From positions 1 through 10,527 of the forward strand of contig JAIFMA010000024.1 of NCBI GenBank assembly GCA_020048795.1: a DNA stretch of 10,527 nucleotides, given 5' to 3'. The DNA is from Rhodoferax sp. (lineage in GTDB: Bacteria > Pseudomonadota > Gammaproteobacteria > Burkholderiales > Burkholderiaceae_C). Below, piece after piece: positions 1 to 6,911 of this stretch; the stretch's first letter is position 1, and every line of letters starts with the position of its first letter. The notes under the pieces are model-generated. The model did no database searches and had not been told where the DNA came from. It saw only the letters and a list, made by a program, of their open reading frames with translations. A program made the translations under genes and the position numbers.

Positions 1-554
1 ACGCCCGGTCACGGCCTTGATGACCTCAGGGCCGGTCAGGAACATGTAGGCGTTGTGCCGGGTCATGATGACAAAGTCCATCAAGGCTGGCGAATAGGCG
101 GCACCGCCAGCACAAGGGCCACAAATCACGGCGATTTGTGGCACCACGCCCGACAGCATCACGTTGTAGTAAAAAACATCGCCATAACCTGACAGCGCGT
201 CAACACCTTCCTGGATACGGGCACCGCCTGAATCCTTGAAGGCCACCATCGGCACCCCAACCCGTAAGGCGTGGCGCATCAGGCGGACAATTTTGCGCGC
301 CTGCATTTTGCCCATGGTGCCGGCCAGCACCTGGAAGTCCTGGCTGAACGAGGCCACCTAAACGACACCGCGTTGTGGTGCGCGTGCATGCCGAGCTCCT
401 GAAAACTACCGTCGTCAAACAAGGTATCAATTCGTTCGCGTGCAGAAAACGAGCCTCTTGCGTGAAGCGCTGCCAGCTTTTCAGGGCTGACGTTCTGCAG
501 AACTTTTTCACGCCGCTCGCGCAGTGTGTTCATGGATTCAATGGGGATGGTCAT
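1..554 (-). pseudogene. acyl-CoA carboxylase carboxyltransferase (beta) subunit, disrupted and cut by window edge
   Basis: The intact family transfers carboxyl from carboxybiotin to an acyl-CoA such as propionyl-CoA. The N-terminal part reads from 554 (MTIPIESMNTL) with the family pattern KLxALHARGSFSARERID and then ELGMHAHHNAVSF. At about 358-362 the reading is lost: this frame runs into unrelated residues and stops at 279-281. The conserved protein resumes in another frame at 357 (VASFSQDFQVLAGTMGKMQ, then KDSGGARIQEGVDALSGYG, GPCAGGAAYSPAL, FLTGPEVIKAVTG) and stays open to base 1. In that second frame the codon just before GTG 355-357 is TAG. From memory of the family, roughly 20-25 residues between the two parts are missing, so a small deletion plus frameshift is inferred. 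Another possible start is ATG 531-533; neither has a clear Shine-Dalgarno. The acyl-CoA specificity cannot be read from this fragment. An assembly or sequencing error would look the same. Confidence 0.85.
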
Positions 555-652
555 CACCAGCTATCGCCGATGGACATTGGATACAAATGTGGTCGCGTTG
601 TTATAGAGACAGCAGGGTGTGAAATTACGGCTTTTCCTAGCAGAATTAAGGC

Positions 653-686
653 TGTCATTGATCAGGATTTATCCTGATCAATGACA
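653..686. repeat. 34-bp perfect palindrome (hairpin or operator)
   Basis: Arms TGTCATTGATCAGGAT (653-668) and ATCCTGATCAATGACA (671-686) are exact reverse complements separated by TT. As RNA this gives a 15-bp stem with a TTTA loop. It lies between the stop of the CorC-like gene (697) and the broken carboxylase, both on the minus strand. A T-rich stretch (TATTTTGTT) follows on the plus strand, but the minus strand has no T-run after the stem, so it is not a textbook terminator for the CorC-like gene. It may be a bidirectional hairpin, an mRNA 3'-end stabiliser or a dimeric regulator site. The symmetry is seen directly; the function is unknown. Confidence 0.9.
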
Positions 687-696
687 TATTTTGTTG

Positions 697-1995
697 TCAA
701 ACTACAACAGACAGGGTGCGGGCCAGCACCCTGTCAATGCGCTTGCCGTCCAGGTCCAGTACTTCAAAAACCCAGTTGCCACAGCGGATTTTTTCGCCGG
801 CGGCGGGCAAATGTCCGCACACCGCCATCAGCAATCCGGCCAGCGTGTTGTAACGGCCCCGGTCTTCGGCGGGCAGTTCCTCGATGTCCAGGCGCGCCTT
901 GAGTTCGCTGACCGGCATCAGGCCCTCCAGCAGCCAACTGCCATCGTCCTGGGGGATGGCCCAGGCATCGGTTTTGACACCGGGTTGCAGCTCGCCGGTA
1001 ATGGCTTCGAGCAGGTCGTGCGGGGTCAGCAGACCCTGCACCACGCCATATTCGTCCACCACCAGCACCAGTCGGCCCACCTTGGCGCGAAACTGCTCCA
1101 GCAGTTCCATGCCACTGAGTGTTTCAGGCACAAAAGCCGCAACACTGGCAAAGACTTCAAGTGTGCCGGGTGTCTGCACCCCCAGCTCCAGCAGATGGGC
1201 CACGCTGATTTTGCCGATCACGTCGTCCATTGACCCCCGGCAGACCGGATACCAGGAATGCGCCCGCTGGGCCCCGTCAGCGGCCACTTTTTGCAGGCTT
1301 TGGGCCACGCTGAAGCTGGCCTCAAGCCACTCCACTTCAGCCCTGGGCACCATCAGCGACGTCAGGGGCCGGTCGTCCAGACCAAATACGTTTTGCACCA
1401 TTTGGTGCTCATGTTCTTCGATGACACCGGCATCAACGCCTTCTTCCAGGCTGGCCGTGATTTCTTCTTCGGTCATGGCGCGTGAGGCGCTGGTGTCAAT
1501 GCGCAGCATTTTCAGAACCGCCGCGGTGGTGCCAGACAGCAGTTTGACAAACGGCCCGGCAGCCCGTGCCAGCCACAACATCGGGCGCGCCACCCAGCAG
1601 GACACCAGCTCGGGGTGCAACTGGCCAATGCGTTTGGGCACCAGCTCACCAAAAATGATGGTGGTGAAGGTGATCAGGGTGACCACCAGCGCTGTCGCCG
1701 AAATGGCGGCCACTTTTTCTGTCAGGCCAAAGGTGTGCAGCCAGTGCGCCAGTCCACCGCTGAAGGCAGCTTCGCCCACAATGCCATTGAGCACACCAAT
1801 CGAGGTGATGCCCACTTGCACGGTGGACAAGAATTGATTGGGGTTGTCCATCAATGCCAGCGAAGCCAGGGCACCCTTGTCACCGGCTTCGGCCATGGCG
1901 GCGATTCGTGCTTTGCGGCTGACGGTCAGCGCCAGTTCCGACATCGCAAACACGCCATTGAGCAGCGTCAAAAAAATGACCAGTAAAAATTCCAT
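697..1995 (-). CDS. hemolysin-related CNNM/CorC family membrane protein with CBS domains
   Basis: A 432-residue inner-membrane protein of the CNNM/HlyC-CorC family, linked in studied members to Mg2+/Co2+ efflux or resistance. Domains in order: N-terminal CNNM membrane domain, about residues 1-165, with a first hydrophobic segment at 1-18, the NPNQFLSTVQVGITSIGVLNG stretch at 51-71 and the hydrophobic run ending IIFGELVPKR at 113-122; an acidic linker TEEEITASLEEGVDAGVIEEHE at 175-196, typical of the family; a CBS pair at about 210-335, including MVPR at 215-218 and VVDEYGVVQGLLTPHDLLE at 312-330; and a C-terminal CorC_HlyC domain at about 348-428. Length is normal. The start at 1993-1995 has a good Shine-Dalgarno, GAGGT (minus strand, 1999-2003), four bases upstream. 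It diverges from apaH across a very short gap, so its promoter must lie partly inside apaH. The family is secure; the transported ion is inferred only. Confidence 0.93.
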   Translation of the reverse strand: MEFLLVIFLTLLNGVFAMSELALTVSRKARIAAMAEAGDKGALASLALMDNPNQFLSTVQVGITSIGVLNGIVGEAAFSGGLAHWLHTFGLTEKVAAISATALVVTLITFTTIIFGELVPKRIGQLHPELVSCWVARPMLWLARAAGPFVKLLSGTTAAVLKMLRIDTSASRAMTEEEITASLEEGVDAGVIEEHEHQMVQNVFGLDDRPLTSLMVPRAEVEWLEASFSVAQSLQKVAADGAQRAHSWYPVCRGSMDDVIGKISVAHLLELGVQTPGTLEVFASVAAFVPETLSGMELLEQFRAKVGRLVLVVDEYGVVQGLLTPHDLLEAITGELQPGVKTDAWAIPQDDGSWLLEGLMPVSELKARLDIEELPAEDRGRYNTLAGLLMAVCGHLPAAGEKIRCGNWVFEVLDLDGKRIDRVLARTLSVVV

Positions 1996-2019
1996 TCGAC
2001 CTCAACGAGAATGAACACC

Positions 2020-2904
2020 ATGGCACTTTACTTGATTGGCGACGTGCAGGGCTGCGACACCGCCCTGCAGCGCTTGCTCGACGCGATTTCTTTCTCCCCC
2101 AGTCGCGACACTGTGTACCTGCTGGGTGACCTGGTCAACCGCGGGCCTGAGTCGGCACAGGTGCTGCGCCGACTCATGCGTCTGCAAGCATCGGCCCAAT
2201 GCCTGCTGGGCAATCACGACATGCATTTGCTGGCCACGGCCCTGGGTGAGCGTCAGCCCAGCCGCAAGGACACGCTGGCCTGCATCCTGGAGGCACCCGA
2301 CCGCCATGCCATGCTGGCCTGGTTGCGTCAGCAGCACCTGGCAAGATTGCTGGAGCACAAAAACAGACGTTATTTGCTGGTTCATGCCGGCGTTCTGCCG
2401 GCCTGGAGTGCAACAAAAACAATAGCACTTGCCGCAGAGGTCGAAGCACTGCTGCGCAGCCCGGCCTTGCCCGACTTCTTGCGTCAGATGTACAGCAACA
2501 CGCCCACCGGATGGCGCGATGATCTGACCGGCGTTGACCGACTGCGGGTGATCGTCAATGCGTTGACACGGCTGCGTTTTTGCAGCCCCACCGGCGACAT
2601 GGAATTTGACACCAAAGAGGGTATGGACACCGCACCGTCGGGCTATTTGCCCTGGTTTGACGTGCCAGGCCGGCAGACTGCTGATGTCATCGTGGGTTTT
2701 GGTCACTGGTCAACGCTGGGCTGGCTGGACCGCCCGGACCTGCTGGCGCTGGATTCCGGCTGTGTCTGGGGTGGTCACCTGAGTGCCCTGATGCTGCATG
2801 CCGGCACACCCGCTGACCCGCATGAGCTGATCCAGGTGGCCTGTGAACAGGCGCAAAAACCGGGCAAAAAAAAGGCGTCGGACCGATCCGTCAAGCGGCA
2901 CTGA
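2020..2904 (+). CDS. apaH: bis(5'-nucleosyl)-tetraphosphatase, symmetrical (diadenosine tetraphosphatase)
   Basis: Hydrolyses Ap4A symmetrically to two ADP and removes alarmone-like dinucleotides. It has the metallophosphoesterase motifs in order (numbering from 2020): GDVQG 7-11, GDLVNRG 36-42, GNHD 64-67, VHAG 121-124 and GHW 228-230, with ApaH-typical stretches such as LTRLRFC and ALDSGCVWGG. At 294 residues it is slightly longer than the E. coli enzyme because of a Lys-rich tail. The E. coli protein has GDVHG where this has GDVQG; Gln is, as I recall, also found in Pseudomonas ApaH, so it is not evidence of inactivity. ATG 2020 is preferred because MALYLIGD aligns with the usual N-terminus and GAGA (2007-2010) is nine bases upstream. 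ATG 2011 is in frame and possible but would put GAGA directly against the start. The 3' end overlaps the helicase gene by 14 bp. Confidence 0.95.
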   Translation: MALYLIGDVQGCDTALQRLLDAISFSPSRDTVYLLGDLVNRGPESAQVLRRLMRLQASAQCLLGNHDMHLLATALGERQPSRKDTLACILEAPDRHAMLAWLRQQHLARLLEHKNRRYLLVHAGVLPAWSATKTIALAAEVEALLRSPALPDFLRQMYSNTPTGWRDDLTGVDRLRVIVNALTRLRFCSPTGDMEFDTKEGMDTAPSGYLPWFDVPGRQTADVIVGFGHWSTLGWLDRPDLLALDSGCVWGGHLSALMLHAGTPADPHELIQVACEQAQKPGKKKASDRSVKRH

Positions 2905-4381
2905 ACAGCGCCGCTACCTTGCGCTTGGACTTGATGTTGCTGGAAATGGTGCGCACCCCCGGGCGGGCTGTGGCGGCTTCCCAGGCTGGTGCCGCGTCTG
3001 TCGGCGCTGCTGGCTCGTAGGGTTTGTCAAAAAATGGATCCTGAACTGCCACGGCAGCGCGCCGGTAGTCATTGCGTGGTGCCCGGGTGTAGCGGCCTGC
3101 AAAGTCATCTCGGCGCCCGCTACTTTCTTCAACCTGATACATGCGCCGCCCATCGTTGATATGCCCTTGCCTGCGGATGTCGGGCAGGTCTTCTTCAAAT
3201 TCGATCGGCTCCAGCTCGATCTTGCTGCGCAGTAGTTTTTCAATGTCACTCACCAGCCGGGCATCACTTCTGGCGGCAAAACTCACGGCCAGACCGGCTT
3301 GCCCGGCCCGTCCGGTGCGACCAATGCGGTGGATGTAGTCTTCGGCGTTGAACGGCACATCAAAGTTGAACACGGCGGGCACGTCCTTGATGTCGAGGCC
3401 ACGCGCAGCGACATCGGTGCAGACCAGCAAATCAACCTCGCCGCTCTTGAATGCATCGAGTGCCTTGAGCCGCTCATCCTGGCTTTTATCGCCATGCAGC
3501 GCCGTGGTTTTCAGCCCTTCACGCTCCAGCGAGCGCGCCAGCCGGGCACAGCCCAGCTTGCTGTTGACAAAAACAAAAGCCTGCTTCAGGGCGCGCTGGC
3601 GCAAGATCTGGTGCAGCGCATGGCGCTTGTCATCACCCTCAACGCTGTAAAAATGCTGCTCCACCGTGGATGCGGCGGCGTTGGATCGTGCCACTTCGAT
3701 CGTGATCGGGTCTTGCAGGTAGCTGTTGGCCAGGCGCTTGATCTCGCTGGAGAAGGTGGCCGAAAACAGCAGTGTGGTGCGCTGCTTGGGCAGGTAGCTC
3801 AGGATGCGCTGCAAATCAGGCAGAAAACCGATGTCGAGCATGCGGTCGGCTTCATCGAGCACCACATACTCCACCTGGTTGAGCACGCAGTTTTTGGCCT
3901 CAATGTGGTCGAGCAACCGCCCGGGCGTGGCCACCAGCACTTCAACACCCTTCTTCAGTTCCAGCGTCTGGGGCTTCATGTCCATGCCACCAAATACCAC
4001 CGCGCAGCGCAAATCGGTGTATTTGCCGTACAGCTTGACCTGCTCGGCCACCTGATCGGCCAGTTCGCGGGTTGGCAGCAGCACCAGCGCCCGCACCGGG
4101 TGGCGGGCCGGCGAGGTGGAGGTGTTTTCGTGCTTGAGCATGCGCTGCAGCAGCGGCAGGGCAAAAGCCGCGGTCTTGCCGGTGCCGGTCTGGGCTGCAC
4201 CCATCACATCGCGGCCCTGCAAAACTACCGGAATGGCCTGCGCCTGGATCGGGGTCATGGTCTCGTAACCCATCTCCAACACGGCTCGGGCCAGCGGGTC
4301 TGACAACTGCAACTGGGCAAAAGCCATCGGCAGCGTGTCGGCGTTCAATTCATTGGAAATTACAGAAGTCAAGTCGGTCAT
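2891..4381 (-). CDS. rhlE: DEAD-box ATP-dependent RNA helicase, RhlE-like
   Basis: A 496-residue cytoplasmic RNA helicase, of a type that works in ribosome assembly, RNA decay or cold adaptation. All motifs are visible: Q motif F21 through TPIQAQAIP (43-51), motif I AQTGTGKT 63-70, Ia PTRELA 103-108, GG 131-132, Ib TPGR 152-155, II DEAD 176-179, III SAT 207-209, the domain-2 motif ARGLD 326-330, and VI HRIGRTGR 351-358. The tail from about 400 is basic and low in complexity (several RR pairs, ending SNIKSKRKVAALFSAA), as in RhlE-type proteins, and probably binds RNA. RhlE is chosen over SrmB, DbpA or CsdA from core resemblance and tail type, so the exact paralogue is less sure than the family. 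There is no clear Shine-Dalgarno before ATG 4379-4381; instead the leader holds two hairpins. The tail end overlaps apaH. Confidence 0.93.
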   Translation of the reverse strand: MTDLTSVISNELNADTLPMAFAQLQLSDPLARAVLEMGYETMTPIQAQAIPVVLQGRDVMGAAQTGTGKTAAFALPLLQRMLKHENTSTSPARHPVRALVLLPTRELADQVAEQVKLYGKYTDLRCAVVFGGMDMKPQTLELKKGVEVLVATPGRLLDHIEAKNCVLNQVEYVVLDEADRMLDIGFLPDLQRILSYLPKQRTTLLFSATFSSEIKRLANSYLQDPITIEVARSNAAASTVEQHFYSVEGDDKRHALHQILRQRALKQAFVFVNSKLGCARLARSLEREGLKTTALHGDKSQDERLKALDAFKSGEVDLLVCTDVAARGLDIKDVPAVFNFDVPFNAEDYIHRIGRTGRAGQAGLAVSFAARSDARLVSDIEKLLRSKIELEPIEFEEDLPDIRRQGHINDGRRMYQVEESSGRRDDFAGRYTRAPRNDYRRAAVAVQDPFFDKPYEPAAPTDAAPAWEAATARPGVRTISSNIKSKRKVAALFSAA

Positions 4382-4398
4382 TCATAGCCAGTTTCGAT

Positions 4399-4441
4399 TG
4401 CTATCCATCCGATAGCTGGTGCGGCTTCACAGCTTGAAGCC
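4399..4441 (-). promoter_or_regulatory. structured 5' leader of the DEAD-box helicase gene (two hairpins)
   Basis: Two perfect inverted repeats lie just upstream of the helicase start. One is GGCTTCA (4423-4429) with TGAAGCC (4435-4441) around a 5-nt loop. The other is GCTATC (4400-4405) with GATAGC (4411-4416) around a 5-nt loop. On the minus strand a -10-like GATAAT lies at 4449-4454, which would put the RNA 5' end near 4442, at the base of the first hairpin. No good -35 is seen. The leader would then be about 60 nt and mostly paired, without an obvious ribosome site. The inverted repeats are certain; promoter and control role are inferred. Confidence 0.45.
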
Positions 4442-4474
4442 AGGCGGCATTATCCCTCCAAGCCCCATTCGGAC

Positions 4475-4529
4475 CCTGAAAAAGCGCCCCAAGTCAGCTT
4501 TTCTGATCTGCCGACTGTGGTTTTTCAGG
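4475..4529. terminator. possible terminator-like nested inverted repeat after dcd
   Basis: CCTGAAAAA (4475-4483) and TTTTTCAGG (4521-4529) are a perfect 9-bp inverted repeat whose right arm covers the dcd stop codon (4525-4527). Nested inside, reading the minus strand, AGTCGGC pairs with GCTGACT (one G-T wobble), and this is followed eight bases on by a run of five T. The geometry is not that of a standard intrinsic terminator, because the T-run is displaced from the inner stem. It sits where dcd transcription would have to end before the helicase promoter. Confidence 0.3.
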
Positions 4530-5100
4530 CCTTGGGCAGGGTTACACCGCGCTGTCCCTGGTATTTGCCGCCGCGATCCTTGTAGCTGGTTTCACATACG
4601 TCGTCGGCATCACTTTCGAAGAACAGCACCTGGGCGCAGCCTTCACCGGCGTAGATTTTGGCCGGCAGCGGGGTGGTGTTGCTGAATTCCAGTGTGACAT
4701 AACCCTCCCATTCGGGCTCGAATGGCGTGACGTTGACGATGATGCCGCAACGTGCATAGGTGCTTTTGCCCAGGCAGATGGTCAGCACATTGCGTGGAAT
4801 ACGAAAGTACTCCAGGGTGCGGGCCAGCGCAAAGCTGTTGGGCGGGATGATGCAGACATCTTCATTGAAGTCAACAAAGCTTTTTTCGTCAAAGTTCTTC
4901 GGGTCCACCACGGTGCTGTGGATATTGGTGAACACCTTGAATTCAGGCGCGCAACGGATGTCATAACCATAGCTGCTGGTGCCGTAGCTGACGATTTTGT
5001 TGCCACTGGCATCCTGGCGGATCTGGCCAGGCTCAAACGGGTCGATCATGCCGTGCTGCTCAGCCATGCGGCGTATCCATTTGTCGCTTTTGATGCTCAT
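4525..5100 (-). CDS. dcd: dCTP deaminase
   Basis: Deaminates dCTP to dUTP, feeding dUMP and thymidylate synthesis; a homotrimeric cytoplasmic enzyme. The 191-residue length is typical of the monofunctional proteobacterial form. Seen in the sequence: the N-terminal MSIKSDKWIRRMAEQ block, SYGTSSYGYDIR at 38-49, the nucleotide-binding stretch GKSTYARCGI at 111-120, the region VTPFEPEWEGYVTLEFSN with the expected catalytic Glu at 138, and the C-terminal YKDRGGKYQGQRGVTLPKA. I see nothing that suggests the bifunctional dCTP deaminase/dUTPase. The start at 5098-5100 is supported by AGGAG on the minus strand (5112-5116), eleven bases upstream, a slightly long spacing. The gene shares a 176-bp divergent region with the mechanosensitive channel gene and is codirectional with the helicase gene downstream. 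Confidence 0.97.
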   Translation of the reverse strand: MSIKSDKWIRRMAEQHGMIDPFEPGQIRQDASGNKIVSYGTSSYGYDIRCAPEFKVFTNIHSTVVDPKNFDEKSFVDFNEDVCIIPPNSFALARTLEYFRIPRNVLTICLGKSTYARCGIIVNVTPFEPEWEGYVTLEFSNTTPLPAKIYAGEGCAQVLFFESDADDVCETSYKDRGGKYQGQRGVTLPKA

Positions 5101-5128
5101 GGGGGGTTCAACTCCTGGGGTTGGCTGG

Positions 5129-5134
5129 ATTGTA
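5129..5134 (-). promoter_or_regulatory. putative -10 element for dcd
   Basis: TACAAT on the minus strand matches the -10 consensus at five of six positions. It predicts a transcript start near 5122 and a leader of about 20 nt containing the AGGAG site of dcd. The -35 is poor (CTGCCT at 18-bp spacing), so an activator or a weak promoter is possible. Confidence 0.35.
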
Positions 5135-5242
5135 AGCAGCCATCGTGCTTCCAGGCAGCTCTAAAAATGAGAGCGATCATCGCAACCAACTATGCTTCAA
5201 GGGTGAATCTGTGGGGTAAATACGGGGCTGAACAAGTCAACC

Positions 5243-5270
5243 TTGTCTCTGCGCAACCGCTGTCTAGAAT
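5243..5270 (+). promoter_or_regulatory. putative sigma70-type promoter of the MscS-family gene, possibly leaderless
   Basis: TTGTCT (5243-5248) and TAGAAT (5265-5270) are separated by 16 bp. A start of transcription about seven bases after the -10 would fall at or next to the ATG at 5277, giving a leaderless or nearly leaderless mRNA. This agrees with the absence of a Shine-Dalgarno before that ATG. It is pattern-based only. Confidence 0.35.
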
Positions 5271-5276
5271 ATTCTG

Positions 5277-6911
5277 ATGTTGAAATATAAATTCTTTCTG
5301 GTGCTGCTGGCAGGGCTGGCCTGGCTTGCGCCACTGGCGGCTGCAACGGTCACTTCTGATGCAACAGGTGCCAGTGCATCGAGCACCAGCCCGGACAGCA
5401 CGGTGCGGTTTTTCAATCGCGACATTGTCACCTTCAGAGCTGCCTTGTATGGCGTGTCGGCCCAGGACCGGGCCCGGCGCGCCCAGGCTCGCCTGATCGA
5501 ACAACTGGATGCGCCTGGCCCGCACAAGATCAGTCAAAAAGCCGAGTCGCTGGGCATCATGCTGCAGCTCGACGGCGAGACCAGCTTCTGGATTACGGCC
5601 GACGATGCCAACCAGCTTTCGGGTGAAACCACGCAGGTGCTGGCCAACAAAACAACGATGGCGCTGGAGCGTGCCATTGCAGAAAGCCGCGAAAGCCGCG
5701 ATATGGATGCCATCACGCGCGCCTTGGGCAAGGCGGCACTGGCCAGCGTCCTGGCACTGGCACTGGTCTGGTTATTGGGACGCGTGCGGACCTGGTCCGA
5801 GCAGCGCCTGATGCTTGCCATGCATCAGCACGCCGAGCATCTGCGCCTGGGCGGGGTCAGATTGCTGCGCCAGGAGCGTGGTGTGGTGGTGGTGCGAAAA
5901 GCGTTGATGGCGTTGTACCGGGTGCTGGTGTTGGTGTTGGCCTACGAATGGCTGAGCTTGGTGCTGGGCAGTTTTCCGTTTACCCGGCCCTGGGGTGAAC
6001 TGCTCAATGGTTTTCTGTGGGGCCTGGCGGTTCAGATGGGTTCGGCAGTTGCCAATGCCATGCCCGGCCTGTTTACAGCGCTGGTCATTTTTTATCTGGC
6101 GCGCGTATGCACGCAGACGCTGGACCGCTTTTTTGAGCGGGTGCGAAATGGCAAGACCCAAGTGGCCTGGCTCGAAGCCGAAGTGGCCGAGCCCACGCGT
6201 CGCATTGCCAAAACGGTGGCCTGGCTGTTTGCACTGGCCATGGCCTACCCCTACTTGCCTGGCGCGCAGACCGAGGCTTTCAAGGGGTTGTCGGTGCTGG
6301 TTGGATTGATGATTTCGCTGGGTGCGTCCAATCTGGTGGGTCAGGGGGCCAGCGGCTTGATCCTGATTTATGGTCGGGTGTTTCGCAAGGGTGAATACGT
6401 GCGTATTGGTCAGCATGAGGGCACTGTCACCGAATTGGGCATGTTTGCCACGCGCATCCGCACCGGTCTGGGTGAGGAACTGACACTGGCCAATTCCACC
6501 GTGCTCAACGACACCACCAAGAATTACTCGCGTGCCGTCCAGGGCGCGGGCTTTGTGCTCGACACCACCGTGACCATTGGCTACGACACGCCGTGGCGGC
6601 AGGTTCACGCCATGCTGATTGAGGCGGCCCGGCGTACCGAGGGTGTGCTGGCTGACCCGGCACCCCAGGTGTTTCAAACGGCCTTGAGTGACTGGTACCC
6701 GCAGTACCGGTTGGTGTGCCAGGCTATTCCCACCGAGCCGCGCACCAGAGCCTTGATCCTGAGTGTGCTGCATGGCCATATTCAGGACGTGTTTAACGCG
6801 TATGGTGTGCAGATCATGTCGCCTCAATACATGGCAGACCCGGCGGCAGCAAAGATCGTGCCGCCGACTCAGTGGTTTACCGCCCCGGCGGTGAAGCCGG
6901 AGCAGCATTGA
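5277..6911 (+). CDS. MscS-family mechanosensitive ion channel with periplasmic N-terminal domain
   Basis: A 544-residue inner-membrane protein that should open under membrane tension and release solutes in hypo-osmotic shock. Residues 1-23 look like a signal peptide (Lys-containing start, Leu-rich core, PLAAA end). Residues about 24-145 are soluble and presumably periplasmic, ending in an Ala/Arg/Glu-rich helix. Hydrophobic segments follow at about 152-168, 210-232, 246-278, 310-328 and 335-365. The last is the pore-lining MscS helix, Gly/Ala-rich (SLGASNLVGQGASGLILIYG), followed by VFRKGEYVRIG at 368-378 and the beta domain EGTVTELGMFATRIRT. The C-terminal domain runs to about 515 (IMSPQY). 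It is larger than E. coli MscS (about 286 residues) because of the N-terminal domain and extra membrane helices. There is no Shine-Dalgarno; the start is chosen because it gives a complete signal peptide. The 3' end overlaps the guanine deaminase gene by 35 bp. Confidence 0.92.
   Translation: MLKYKFFLVLLAGLAWLAPLAAATVTSDATGASASSTSPDSTVRFFNRDIVTFRAALYGVSAQDRARRAQARLIEQLDAPGPHKISQKAESLGIMLQLDGETSFWITADDANQLSGETTQVLANKTTMALERAIAESRESRDMDAITRALGKAALASVLALALVWLLGRVRTWSEQRLMLAMHQHAEHLRLGGVRLLRQERGVVVVRKALMALYRVLVLVLAYEWLSLVLGSFPFTRPWGELLNGFLWGLAVQMGSAVANAMPGLFTALVIFYLARVCTQTLDRFFERVRNGKTQVAWLEAEVAEPTRRIAKTVAWLFALAMAYPYLPGAQTEAFKGLSVLVGLMISLGASNLVGQGASGLILIYGRVFRKGEYVRIGQHEGTVTELGMFATRIRTGLGEELTLANSTVLNDTTKNYSRAVQGAGFVLDTTVTIGYDTPWRQVHAMLIEAARRTEGVLADPAPQVFQTALSDWYPQYRLVCQAIPTEPRTRALILSVLHGHIQDVFNAYGVQIMSPQYMADPAAAKIVPPTQWFTAPAVKPEQH

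Noticed and set aside
884..1837. Long plus-strand open frame antisense to the CorC-like gene
   Set aside because: Ser/Thr/Arg-rich with no family signature; it mirrors the codon bias of the real minus-strand gene.
3299..4303. Long open frame (about 334 codons) on the plus strand antisense to the helicase
   Set aside because: The opposite strand encodes a complete DEAD-box protein with every motif. The antisense product has no recognisable domain and is Gln/His-rich, typical of a GC-rich shadow frame.
5682..5699. Tandem duplication GAAAGCCGC x2 in the MscS-family gene
   Set aside because: Only two 9-bp units encoding Glu-Ser-Arg twice in a helix; too short to call a repeat array.
6890..6905. 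CCGGC...GCCGG hairpin at the channel/guanine deaminase overlap as a terminator
   Set aside because: A five-pair stem with no T-run on either strand; likely chance in GC-rich coding sequence.
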